A DNA stretch of 64,000 bases from Chlorocebus sabaeus (taxonomy: Eukaryota > Chordata > Mammalia > Primates > Cercopithecidae). Every line of letters starts with the position of its first letter. The stretch's first letter is position 1. The stretch covers positions 112,079,143-112,143,142 of the forward strand of contig NC_132910.1 in NCBI RefSeq assembly GCF_047675955.1. Reading direction: 5' to 3'. The notes under the pieces are model-generated. The model was not told the DNA's origin and did not search any database. It saw only the letters and a list, made by a program, of their open reading frames with translations. Below are positions 22,994-34,236 of this stretch, piece after piece. The position numbers and the translations under genes were made by a program.

Positions 22994-25680
22994 AAAACCA
23001 TTCAAAATGTAATGACACTTATACATTAAAATTAAATGGATAGAGAAACATATACCATAATAATACTAATGGAAAGGAAACAGGAGTGGCTATATTAATT
23101 TCAGACAGAGCATAGTTTAAAGCAAAAAAATATATATATATCACAGATAAAGAAGAGCATTAAATAATGATAAAAGAATCAATTCTCCAAGAAGGCATAA
23201 TAATCCTTAATATGTATGTGTGTAAAAGCAGAACATTAAACTGAAAAAACTTCAAAGAGAAATAGATAAATACCTTATCATATTGGAGATGTCAACACCC
23301 TACTATCAGAAATGAAAAAAATTAGCAGGAAGAAAATCAGAATGGACATAGCTGAATTCAACCTGCCATCATACAACTGGATATAATTGACATCAATTGG
23401 CTACTTCATTGGACAATATTATACATATTCTTCTCAAGCTCACAAAGAATGTTCACCAATGTATTCCACATTCTGGACCATAAAACAAACCTTAACAAAT
23501 TTAAAAGATAGAAATCATTCAGTGTCTGCTCTAAGACCATAATGGAATTAAATCAGAAATCAGTGTTAGAAGGATAACAGAAAAATCACAAAATATGTAG
23601 CAATTAAGCAACACACTTTTTAGTAGCACAAGCGAAAGAAGAAATATCAAAGAAAATATAAAAAAGTTTGAACTAAATAAAAATGAAAACATAACATCAA
23701 GATTTGGGGGATGCAGCAAAAGACAATACTTAAAGGAAAATTTACAGCATTGAATAAATATATTAGAAAATAAGAAACAAAGTTTCCTCTGAGAAAACTA
23801 GAAGAAAAAAGTTAATTTCAAAGTAAGCAGAAAAAAGAAATAGAATTAGGGCAGAAGTCAATGAAGTTGAAAATAAGAAATCAGTAGAAAAAAATCAATA
23901 AAAGTAGAAACTGCTTATTTGAAAAGATCAATAGAATTGGTAAACCTTAGTTGAAGGTAATTTTTAAAAAAGAGAGGACATAAATCACTATTACTGGAAA
24001 TCAAGAGAAGACATCACTACAGATTCTATGGACTTTAAAAGGAAAGTCAAAGAATACTGTGAATAATTCTATGTCCACAAACATGAAAACCAAGATAAAA
24101 TTGATCAATTTCTTGAAAGACAAACTTTGCCATGTCTCGCACAAGAAAATTTGAGTAGCTCTAAATCAATTAATGAAGTTGAATAGAGCCCAGAAATAGA
24201 CCCACAGAAATATAGTCAATTGATCTTTGGCAGTGGGGCAAATGCAATTCGGTAGAAAAAGGACAGGTTTTCTTTTTTTCCCACCCCCCAACAAATGGTC
24301 TGGAGAAAGAAGATATCCACATGCAAAAAAAGGAATCTAGAAACAGACCTTAAACTTTTCGAAAAATTAACTTAAATGGGTCATTTAAGCTAAATGTAAA
24401 ACAAAAAACTATAAATCTTCTAAAATATAACAGAGTAGAAAATTTAGGTAATCTTCCCTGGGTTTAGTGATGACAATTGAGATATAACATCAAAAACATA
24501 ATCCGTTAAAAGAAAAAGTTAATAGGTTGGATTTCATTAAAGTTAAAAATATGTCCAGTGAAAGATACTGTTAGAAGAATAAAAAATAATAGAATGGGAG
24601 GAAATATTTGCAAAAGACATATATAATAAAGGCTTTTAAAAATTGTATAAGGAACTCTTGAAACTCATCAATAAGAAAACAAATAATCTATTTATTTTAA
24701 ATGCGCCAAAGACCTTAACAGACAACTAAGGATATACAGATGACAAATAAGCATATGAAAAGATGCCCCACATTATATATCATCAGGAAAATGCAAATTA
24801 ACCCAATTGGATATGACTACACGCCTATTAGAATGGCCAAAATCTGAAACATTAATAACACCAAATGCTGGCAAGGATGTGAAGAAACTCATTTATTGCT
24901 GGAGGAAATTCAAAACGATATAGTCCCTTTGGAAGACTGTTTGTCAATTTCTTACAAAGGAAACATACTCTGGCAATATATCCCAGCAATCACACTGTTT
25001 GATTTTTACCTACAGAAGTTAAAAAGTTATGTCCACACAAAAATCCACACATAGACGTTTATATCATCTTTATTTATAATGATCAAAGCTTGGAAGCAAC
25101 TAAGATCCCTTCTGTAGGTGAATGAATAAACGAACTGTGGTGCATCAAAAAATAAAATATTTTTCAGCACGAAAATGAAGTAAGATATCAAACCACAAAA
25201 AGTCATGGAAGAATCACAAATGCATATTACCAAGATAAGCTAATCTGAAAAGACTACATGCTGTATGATTCCCACTACATGGCATTACGACAAAGCCAAA
25301 ACCATGCAGAGAGGAAAAAGATCAGTCCTTCCAAGGGGTTAGGGAGGAGAGAATGCTGAATAGGCAGAGCACTGAGGATTTATAGGGCAGTGAAAGTGCT
25401 CTGCTTTGCAGTTTAATGTTGGATTTTACATTAGACTAATGTAAAATGGACATTTTTACATATGTCCAAACTCATGGAATGTGCAACATCAAGAGTGAAT
25501 CCTAATATAACTATGGGCTTTGGGTAATTATGATGTGTTAGTGTAGGCTCCTAATTGTAAGAATGTACCACTCTGGTGGGGCACGTTGATAATGATAAGC
25601 TAAAGGGCATGGGGGAAATCTCCATACCTTGCCCTTTTACTCTGAACCTAAAACTTCTCTAAAAATGTCTTAAGAAAACA
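22994..25680 (+). mobile_element. Old L1 (L1M/L1MB), ORF2 remnant and 3' UTR
   Basis: Sense-strand ORF2 remnant: endonuclease-region blocks near 23090-23600 ('ggagtggctatattaatttc', 'cacattctggaccataaaac'), early reverse transcriptase near 23640-24180 ('gaggacataaatcactatta'), then a jump to the C-terminal part (24190-25150), and an L1MB-like 3' UTR ending near 25675. The frame is broken many times. An internal deletion lies near 24190. Its last 900 bp form part of the right inverted arm. Confidence 0.85.
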
Positions 25681-26321
25681 TAATGTTCAAATAATAAAAA
25701 TAAACGCTAATAAATTTGACTACATTGAAATCAAGAACATCTTTATACAACTAAAAATAATAACATAAAGGCTAAATAGAAAGGGAAAAACTAGCAGGAA
25801 ACATTTACTTCACATACAACCAGAAATGTTTTAGTGTTCAGAATATGTAAATGTGCCTATCTATTAATAAGAAACACAAGCACTACAACAAAATACTGGG
25901 GTAAAATCATGTTCAAATATTTCACAGATGAAAAAATAAAACTAGTTGATAAAGATTTTATGAAATTTCAACATCATTATTAATATGAAAAATAGAAACG
26001 AAATACACAATTAAATACCATTTCATACTTACCAGGTTGAAAAACAAAACAATAAGCACTCGGAACTAATAACTTGGAGAAACACCAAGCATTAATAATG
26101 GCTAGAACAATACTCTCAGTGGAATATAAATGGAAACAAACACTTTTGAAAACAATTATGGATTACCCAGTGAAGTTCAATATATGCAATTTTATTCCTA
26201 GAAATATTCTCACACATCTGTAGTAGATATGTATAAGAATACACATAATAGCTTTATTTCTAGAAATAAAACACCACAAAAGATGAAATGTCTATTGGTA
26301 TTTGAATGTACAATTTGGTTT
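24780..26321 (+). repeat. Right arm of the 1.5-kb inverted duplication
   Basis: Reverse complement of 20551-22066. This arm is probably the source copy, because its L1 sequence is continuous on both sides (L1M upstream; older L1 continuing to about 26725). The left arm begins and ends abruptly. Confidence 0.85.
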
Positions 26322-26725
26322 TTACAAATTCATACAATGAAATATTCAGCAGTTAAAAGTAATGAACTGCCATCATATTCTTCAACATATATGAACTTTA
26401 AAGGAGTTATTTAATGAAAATCTCAAGTCACAAAGTCAGTATGCATAATTACATTGAAATAATGATCAACTGTATAAAATTTTGAAGTTAGTAAAGATAC
26501 ATACACATACTGTAACACTCTGAAATAATACATGGTAAATGAATTTCTGGATAGTGATTGTCTTTCTCAAGAGGAAGAACACAGACAATGAAAAACTTGA
26601 TTGTAATAGTAATATTGCAATCAAGGTTGTTGGCTGCTATGGGTATTTATTTTATTACTAGGTCTCAAAATATTTCTAGGCATTTTATGCATTCTTTTTT
26701 ATGCACATTTACAAAAAAAAAAATG
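25685..26725 (+). mobile_element. Older L1 fragment, ORF2 end and 3' UTR
   Basis: Restarts with L1 ORF2 C-terminal sequence ('ataaatttgactacattgaa', 'atcaagaacatctttataca') directly after the L1MB-like 3' end, then runs on to a diverged 3' UTR. Its first 640 bp are shared with the left inverted arm. Confidence 0.75.
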
Positions 26726-26766
26726 GGGAAAGAGGAAGAAACAGAAGAAAAAAGAGAGTGAGCAGG

Positions 26767-26998
26767 AACATTGGAGCCAGACAGTCTGGGTTCCAGGTTC
26801 ACATTCCACCTTTGGTACTTCCAGTGGTAACTAGGTGAGTTACTGAACTCTTCTGTGTATTTTTTTCATATGCATAAAATGAGTAATGATAGTGGCTCTA
26901 TCAGAGTTTTCATGAGTAGTAAGTTAAATAAAACATGTAAAACAATTTAGAACACTAGCAACTGGTATACACCAAATAAATTTTAATTTTCATTATTT
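26767..26998 (+). mobile_element. MIR SINE
   Basis: Nearly complete MIR: 'ggagccagacagtctgggtt', the core 'ggtgagttactgaactcttc', 'tcatatgcataaaatgagta', and a 3' end 'ataaattttaattttcatta'. Divergence is high, as expected for its age. Confidence 0.9.
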
Positions 26999-27054
26999 CA
27001 GGAGGAAAAAAATCTCACCTTCGTACATTATACCATTGATGTAGAGGAAACGGT

Positions 27055-27137
27055 AACTTGAACATGGTATTAACATTAATATTATAAATATTTGTTGGAT
27101 TTTAATAAAACTATTAATTACAAAAATAATATAACAA
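27055..27137 (+). repeat. Direct duplication, copy 2 (partner 22067-22143)
   Basis: Lies just right of the MIR and about 730 bp right of the inverted arm. It is longer than copy 1 by the 6-bp 'aaatat' segment. A plus-strand Alu follows about 8 bp later. Confidence 0.85.
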
Positions 27138-27145
27138 AAATTCTC

Positions 27146-27440
27146 AGTCAAGCCTAGTGGCTCAGGCCTGTAATCCCAGCATTTTGGGAGGCCGAGGCGG
27201 GTGGATCACCTGAGGTCGGGAGTTCAAGACCAGCCTAACTAATATGGAGAAACTCAGTCTCTACTAAAGATACAAAATTAGTCTGGTGTGGTGGCACATG
27301 CCTGTAATCCCAGCTACTCAGGAGGCTGAGGCAGGAGAATTGCTTTAGCCTGGGAGGCGGAGGTTGCAGTGAGCCGATATCGTGCCATTGCACTCCAGCC
27401 CGGGCAACAAGAGCGAAACTCCATCTAAAAAAAAAAAAAC
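27146..27440 (+). mobile_element. AluS-type element
   Basis: Full-length Alu ending 'gcaacaagagcgaaactcca' plus A13, a 3' form found in AluSq/Sp-type copies. It therefore differs in subfamily from the Alu at 22153 despite occupying a matching position. Confidence 0.93.
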
Positions 27441-27489
27441 TCTACACACAGAAACACATACATATGCACATCCTCAGGTGCAGTTTATA

Positions 27490-27945
27490 AGTGTCCTGAA
27501 TGCTCTCCGTCCTGCCAACCTCTCTTCACTCTTCAAAATCAGTTGCCTCCTGCTGGTATCAGACACATTGTCCCTGTCATTTTTACGTGCTCTGTCATCT
27601 ATCTAGAATGCTTTATAGTGAACTCTTTACATATTTGGTCCACTTTCATAGGTTAATTCTGTTCACATGTGTCCCTTCCTAAGATAGGTCTGCACAAGAT
27701 CTTTATCCAAAAATTCAATCTATATAACTTCATTTATGTTCCCTGTATAGCACCTTTCACCAGAATTTGTATAATTCTTTGTTTATTGTCTCTTTTGTTT
27801 TCTCCCAACACACAGTTATTTAAATGTCTGGGGTCTGGCACAATTTAATCTTGCTGTGCACTGTATCTTCATCGCTAAGAAATGTGCCTAGAACTGAGTA
27901 GGTGCTAATACATGTGTATTAAATAAATGGTTGAATAAAATTAAT
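27490..27945 (+). mobile_element. L2 LINE, 3' end
   Basis: Follows the L2 3' layout: 'tatagcacctttcaccagaa', 'ataattctttgtttattgtc', 'gtgcctagaactgagtaggt', 'taaataaatggttgaataaa'. No open frame. An ancient mammalian LINE. Confidence 0.78.
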
Positions 27946-29454
27946 ATACCCTACTTTTTTATATTGTTAGATGTTTACTTATTTAGTTATAAAGTTTAGC
28001 TTTATTATTTAGTTACATAAATTGCCTGATCATTTTTTCTTTCCATTATACAAATGTATGCTCCTCTTTTTTTGATGAGCAAAGAATTGTTATTTCAGAA
28101 AATATGTTGTCAAATAAAATGGTGATGGTGTTAGCAGAAGTTTTCAGTAGATAGATCTAAAAGTCCACATTGGATCACCTTATAAATCACTGAAGTCTTG
28201 CATTTCAACTAAACTATTAAATGCATGTTAGTTTATGAAGAATTAGGCAGAAAGGATTAACTGTCACATGTAGCTTGAGGAGTGGTGCCTTACCCCAGCC
28301 AAAAAATTGTTTACATGGATGCGTTGCTTGATATAAGCAGCACTAAAACTTTTAAAAATATCATGTTGAAGACATCTAGGAAAAGAAAACCAGTGATAAT
28401 CCTTTTGAAAAACAGTTATTCAGAACTAAATTTATATTTTTAAACTACTTTTATATGATAAGCTATCTTTGATACCATCAGTGTTAAAGAAGCAAGGTTA
28501 ACACATTTAAAAGAAAATTACGAGCTGTTCTTATTGAAAATTTGGAGTCTCAGAGCTACTTAAAGACGTCAGATTTGCCTTGGTGGTATGAAGTTAGGGT
28601 GGGAAGTAGAAAGTCTTAAATGCAAACTGTATATTACTTACAGGGTTGCTTTCTGTATTTGCCTTGGTCTTCCCTCACCTGATTCTTATAAAGCTGTAAT
28701 TGCATCTTCCCCCATCAGTGCTCTCCTTAAGCAACTTGGATGGCAAGAACATAAGGCATATTCAATTTCTTGCAAATATCTTACACAAAATGGAAACAAT
28801 GTAGATAGGTGAGTTATATAAATAAAACTAACTTTCAAACGCCATACCAAAAACCAAGAAGTAATAAATAAATAAGGCAAGCACTTTCAAATTAAATATT
28901 TCAATAAAAATAAAGTTGCTCATTGATCCGTCTGTTGCCAGTTTGTTACTTTTTAAAGACAGGTCTCATGGATTCTAAATAAAAATCTATAACAAACAAG
29001 CATTTCAAGAACAAAACTGATGTGATGAATCAAATTCTTCAGAGTTTCGACAATCAATATGTGGAATCTTTTACAGGCAGTGTTTCTGTAGTTCAGGCAG
29101 CTATTTTGAATGGTCTTCTTCAAGAGACTTTGACAGCAGGACACTCAGTGAGGATCCACATCAATCACTGGCAAATCATTGCAGCTCACATAATAGTGAG
29201 AGCTAGTAAGGTGAATCCTAGAGTTTAAAGTAAACTTGGTAAAACAAACTTGAAAGACTATACTTTCCAATCGTTCTATATCAACTAGAAGTATCCTGAA
29301 AAAACATAATAACTCGAGGTCATTGATTTATAATTTTCACAGTTTTTTTTTTTTTTTTACCATATCATAACTTTAACGTAAAAAGAGTCTGCTTGTGGAT
29401 AACAACAATGTAGGATGCTTATTTCTTTTTGTTTTTTTCTTTATAAAGAAGTTT
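27946..29454. other. Unassigned block, possibly conserved non-coding
   Basis: No repeat recognised. 28644-28808 (165 bp) is bounded by an AG and by a good donor-like 'atag/gtgagt' and is open in one frame. A 68-codon frame at 29022-29228 is also open. Neither gives a recognisable protein, and the acceptor is weak. A T17 run lies at 29342-29358. Confidence 0.35.
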
Positions 29455-29612
29455 TATATTTATTCATGTTTACTTTTTTATTATATATGTTTATGGGGCA
29501 CAATATGATGTTTTGATATAGCAGTACCTTGTGAAATGATTGAATTAAGCTAATTAACATATCCATTGTCCAACATGCTTACCCTTTTTTTGTGTGTGGT
29601 GATAGTACTTAC

Positions 29613-29943
29613 AATCTAGTCTGTTAGCTCATGTCTGTACTCCCAGTGCTTTGGGAGGCCAATGTGGATGGATCACCTGAGGTCAGGAGTATGATACCAG
29701 CCTGGCCAGTGTGGTGAAACCTCATCTCTACTAAATATAAAAATTAGCTGGATGTGTTGGCACACACCTGTAATCCCAGCTACTTGGGAGGCTGAGGCAG
29801 GAGAATTTCTTGAACCTGGGAGATGGAGGCTGCATTGAGCTGAGACGGTGCCACTGCAATCCAACCTGGACAAAAGAGTGAGATTCCATCTCAAAATAAA
29901 TAAATAAATAAATAAATAAATAAAATAAAATCTAGCCTGTTAG
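29613..29943 (+). mobile_element. AluS-type element with target duplications and (AAAT)n tail
   Basis: Alu body 29628-29893 with an aaat repeat tail of about nine units to 29928. Flanked by aatctagtctgttag (29613-29627) and aatctagcctgttag (29929-29943), 14/15 identical. It interrupts the L1 3' UTR. Confidence 0.95.
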
Positions 29944-30001
29944 CAATTTTCAATTTCACATTTTCATTAATAGTAATTTTCAATTTCACATTTTTATTAA
30001 T
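29942..30001. repeat. Tandem duplication, 2 x 30 bp
   Basis: The 30-bp unit at 29942-29971 repeats at 29972-30001 with two mismatches. It begins at the very edge of the Alu target duplication. Confidence 0.9.
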
Positions 30002-31070
30002 TATAGTCATGCTGTGTGATGGATATGCAGAATTTATTCCTCCTCTCTATTGGAAACCCTTTGACCAACATATTTTCATCCTTCCCCACCCTGCCAAACT
30101 CTGGTAAGCACCATTGTAATCTCTACTTCTATGAATTTAGATGTTTTAGATTCCACATATAAGTGAGATCATGCCATTTTTGTCATTCCGCACTGGCTTA
30201 TTTTCACTTAACATAATGTCCTCCAGGTTCATCCATGTTGTCACAAATGTCACAATTTCTTTCTTAAGGCTGAATCATATTCCATTGTGCAGATACACAA
30301 CATTTTCTTTATCTGTTCATCTATTTATGGGCACCTGGGCTGATTACCTATCTTGGCTCTGGTGAATAATGTTGCAATGAAAATGAAAATATTCGTTCAA
30401 CATATTGATTTCACTCTTTTTGGATATATTCAGAAGTGGAATTGCTGGATCATATTGTAGTTCTAGTTTTAATTTTTTAAGAAACCTCCATATTATCTTC
30501 CATAATAAGTGTACCAGTTACTTTCCCACCAACATTGTACAAGGTTTCCCTTTTCTCCAGATTCTCACCAGCAACTTGTTATTTTTTATCTTTTCAGTTA
30601 ATTCATTGTGGGGTGATACCTCTTGTGGTTTAAATTTGCATTTCCTTTGTAATTAGTGATGTTGAGCAATTTTTCATAGACCTTTTTACCATTTACATGT
30701 CTTCTTTCAGTAAATGTCTATTCAGGTCCCTTGATCATGTTTTAAGTTAGATTTTTTTTTTTCTTGCCATCAAGTTGTTTGAGTTTCATATATTTATATA
30801 GCTAATAACTCCTTATCAGATGTATGGTTTGCAAATATTTTCTTCCAAGCTCTTCAGAGGTTGTCTCTTCACTCTATTGATTATTTCATTCGCTGTACAG
30901 AAGGATTTTAGTTTAATGCAATGCCAATTGTTTATTTTTGCTTCATTCCCTGTGCTTTTAGAGTCATATCAAAAATAATTTTTGCCAAAACTAATCTCAA
31001 TAATTTTTTTCTATGTTTTATTCTAGTAGTTTTCCTTTTTAAGTCTTATCTTTCTATTTATATAATATTA

Positions 31071-31987
31071 TTTCTGTGAAACAACGTGGATTTTCCATTT
31101 TCATTTCAGAGGTTGGCATGTCATAGCATTATTCTTTCCTTTAGGGCTATCCTGTGATGCTAAATAAGTTGTGCATGTTAAAACTCATGAAAAGTTTCTA
31201 TAAAAATTAATAACTTAAAGGAAAATTTAAGTTTAATATAAAATTTAAAAATAAATATAGATGACCTAGTTGTTTTATTATTGATAGGACAATCAAACTT
31301 GTTAATTTAACTCTGCCAGTATTAATGATATCAAGAAACAATATTTGTCTGATTCATCAATATTACTTATAGAACCTTACCAGATAAGAAATAAAAGGAA
31401 ACAAAAAAGAAAAGACTACTTATTTCCTTATCACATGTTCCAAACCAGAAAAGGTGTTTAAAGCCTATAGTTTGGAAAATTGTTATAACTCCTAAAGCCA
31501 GTTTGAGTCTAACACCTGGCCTCCAGCCTTAAACTACTGCTCTCCAGCCTCAAACTACTGCCCTCCAGCCTCAAAAGAAACTGGTTTATACATTGTTCCC
31601 AATACTAACCTTTGTGGGATTTTTTGGGTTTTTTTTGTTTGTTTGTTTGTTTTGTCTGTTTTAAAGCTGATCTGCAATGCTGTCTCCTAAATCAGATGCA
31701 GCTGTTTAATGGAATTTGCCTTTTCCCAGGTTGGTTAACTGGAATCCTTTTCCAGTCAGCTTTCAACTCAGTTTTTCTCTTCCATGGCTACCAGTTCAGT
31801 TTTTAGTGTGTGAAACTTCTAGGGAAGTTTCAAACAGGGAAATGTTGGGGCTCAGATACAAATATGTCAAAATATGGTGTTTGAAATGCTGAACCAAAAA
31901 ACCCTCAAGGTCTCTAATCATCCCCCTCCAACACACAATATCTCTCCCAAAGAAGCCCAAGTTCCTTTATCTGCCTAAGTTCCAGAC
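31071..31987. other. Unassigned stretch with minisatellite and (TTTG)n
   Basis: No gene. A 21-bp minisatellite lies at 31521-31575 and a T/G-rich run at about 31620-31655. Confidence 0.5.
31521..31575. repeat. Minisatellite, 21-bp unit, 2.6 copies
   Basis: Units start 'ctccagcct' at 31521, 31542 and 31563, with two full copies and one partial. Copies differ by single bases. Confidence 0.92.
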
Positions 31988-31992
31988 CCACG

Positions 31993-32334
31993 GACATGGT
32001 TTAGCTGTGTCTCTACCCAAATCTCATCTTGAATTTGTGGGAGGACCTGGTGGGAGGTAATTGAATCACTGGGGCAGGTCTTTCCCCTGCTGTTCTCGTG
32101 ATAGTGAACAAGTCTCAAGAGATCTGATGATTTTGTAATGAGGAATTCCCCTGCACAAGCTCTCTCATTTTGCTTCCTGCCATCCACATAAGATGTGATT
32201 TGCTCCTCCTTGCCTTCTGCCATGGATGTGGGGCCTCCCTAGCCATGTTGAACTGTGAATCCATTTATCTTTCTTTTGTAAATTGCCCAGTCTTGGACAT
32301 GTCTTTATCAGTAGTGTGAAAACAGACTGATACA
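31993..32334 (+). mobile_element. 5' LTR of the MaLR provirus
   Basis: Starts with a mutated form of the usual tgatatggtttg (here ggacatggttta) and ends ...gactgataca. It lacks a stretch of about a dozen bases present in the 3' LTR ('cccatgtgttg', near 33924). No TATA box or promoter activity can be read from sequence alone. Confidence 0.9.
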
Positions 32335-33881
32335 GTAAATTGGTACTGGGAGAGGGTCACTGCTGAAAAGATACCTGAAAATGTGGAAGCAACTTAGGTA
32401 CTAGAGGCTGGAACAATTTGGAGGGCTCAGAAGAAGACAGGGAAATGTAGGAAACTTCCCAGAGATTTGTTGAATGGCTTTGACAAAAATGCTGATAGTG
32501 ATATGAACCATAGGGTCCAGGCCAAGGTGGTCTCAGATGAAGACGAGGAACTTAGCTGGAACTGGAACAGGGGTGACTCTTGTTATATTTTAGCAAAGAG
32601 ACTGGTGACATTTTTGCCCCTGCCCTAGAGATTCGTGGAACTTCACACTTGAGAGAGATGATTTAGGATATCTGGCAGAAGAAATTTCCAAGCAGCAAAA
32701 CATTCAAGAGGTGACTTGGGTGCTGTTAAAGGCATTCAGTTTTAAAAGGGAAACAGAGCATAAAAGTTCAGAAAATTGGTAGCCTGACAATGCGATAGAA
32801 AAAAAAATCCCATTTTCTGAGGGGAAATTCAACTGGGCTACAGAATTTTGCATAAGTAACAAGGAGTCAAATGTTAATCGCCAAGACAATGGGGAAAATG
32901 TCTCTAAGGTTTGTTAGAGTTTTTCACAGCAGCCCCTCCCATCACAGGCTTAGAGGCCTAGGAAGAAAAAATAGTTTTGTGGGCTGTGTCCAAGGTCCCT
33001 GTGCTATGTGCAGCCTAGGGACATGGTGTCTTGCATCCCAGCTGTTCCAGCCGTGATTAAAAGGTCCACGGTACAGCTTGGCCCATGACTTCAGAGGTTG
33101 TAAACCCCAAGCCTTGGCAGCTTCCACATGTTGTTGAGCCTATGGATGCACAGAAGTCAAGAATTGAAGTTTAGAAAACTCTGCCTAGATTTCAGAGGAT
33201 GTATGGAAATGCCTAGATGTCCAGGCAGAAGGTTGCTGCAGAGGTGGGGCTCTCATGGAGAACCTCTTCTAGGGCAGTGCTGAAGAGAAATGGGGGGCCA
33301 GAGCCCCCACAAAAAGTCTCTATTGGAACTGCCTAGTGCAGCTGTGAGAAGAGGGCCACCATCCTCCAGAACCCAGAATGGTATATCCACTGACAACTTG
33401 CATTGTGCACCTGGAAAAGCCGCAGGCACTTAATGCCAGCCCATGAAAGCAGCCAGACAGGAGGTTATACCCTGCAATGACAAGAGGTGGAGCTGCCCAC
33501 AACCATGGGAACCCACCTCTTGCATCAGTGTCACCTGGATGTGAGAGTAAAAGAAGATCATTTTGGAGCTTTAAGATTTGACTGCTTTGCTCGATATTGG
33601 ACTTGCATGGAGCCTGTAGCCCCTTTGTTTTGGCCAATTTCTCCCATTTGGAAAGGCTGTATTTACCCAATGCCTGTACCTCACTGTATCTAGGAAGTAA
33701 TTAACTTACTTTTTATTTTACAGACTCATAGGTAGAAGGAACTTGCCTTGTCTCAGATGAGATATTGGACTGTGGACTTTTGAGTTAATCCTGAAATTAG
33801 TTAAGACTTTGGGGGACTGTTGGGAAGGCAAGATAGGTTTTAAAATGTGGGACATGAGATTTGGGAGGGGCCGGGGTAGAA
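32335..33881 (+). mobile_element. Internal region of the MaLR provirus
   Basis: Begins 'gtaaattggtactgggag' and ends in the purine-rich 'gggaggggccggggtagaa' just before the 3' LTR. This matches, in reversed order, the internal part at 1-823. Frames up to 116 codons occur on both strands, overlap each other and show no retroviral motif. MaLR internal regions have no known functional product. Confidence 0.88.
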
Positions 33882-34236
33882 TGATATGGTTTGGCTGTGT
33901 CCGCACACAAATCTCATCTTGAATTCCCATGTGTTGTGGGAGGGACCTGATGGGAGGTAATTGAATCATGGAAGCAGGTCTTTCCCATGCTGTTCTCCTG
34001 ATAGTGAACAAGTCTCATGAAATCTAATGGTTTTATAAAGAGGAGTTGACCTGTACAAGCTTTCACTTTTTGCCTACTGCCATCCACATAAGATGTGACT
34101 TGTGCCTCCTTGCCTGCCGCCATGATTGTGAGGCCTCCCCAGCCATGTGGAACTGTAAGTCCATTAAACCTGTTTATTTTGTAAGTTGCCCAATCTTGTG
34201 TATGTCCTTATTGGCACCATGAAACAGACTAATACA
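33882..34236 (+). mobile_element. 3' LTR of the MaLR provirus
   Basis: Starts tgatatggtttggctg, the canonical form, and ends ...agactaataca, followed by cccac. The 'attaaacctgttta' block near 34164 marks the usual polyadenylation region. Confidence 0.92.

Larger units (their letters stand above)
29455..31070 (-). mobile_element. L1 (L1MA/L1PB-type), 3' UTR and ORF2 end, split by an Alu
   Basis: Reverse-complement L1: 3' UTR at 29455-29612 ('atgtttatggggcacaatat'), then after the Alu 29944-31070 with 3' UTR and ORF2 C-terminal blocks ('acatataagtgagatcatgc', 'attccattgtgcagatacac', 'tggaattgctggatcatatt'). Many frame breaks. 5' truncated near 31070. Confidence 0.9.
31993..34236 (+). mobile_element. 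Full-length MaLR provirus (THE1-type)
   Basis: Both LTRs (31993-32334 and 33882-34236) and the whole internal region are present in order, about 2.24 kb in total. The insertion is flanked by the 5-bp target duplication cccac (31988-31992 and 34237-34241), as expected for this class. The internal region has the MaLR layout but no intact reading frame. MaLR elements were moved in trans by ERVL-type machinery. Apart from point changes and small indels it looks undeleted. Confidence 0.93.

Noticed and set aside
24180..24800. Candidate CRISPR-like or other phased short repeats in A-rich DNA
   Set aside because: The pattern is low-complexity L1 sequence. There are no regular repeats and spacers, and the DNA is from a eukaryote.
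33320..33670. 116-codon minus-strand frame
   Set aside because: Lies antisense in the MaLR internal region and has no counterpart in any retroviral protein.
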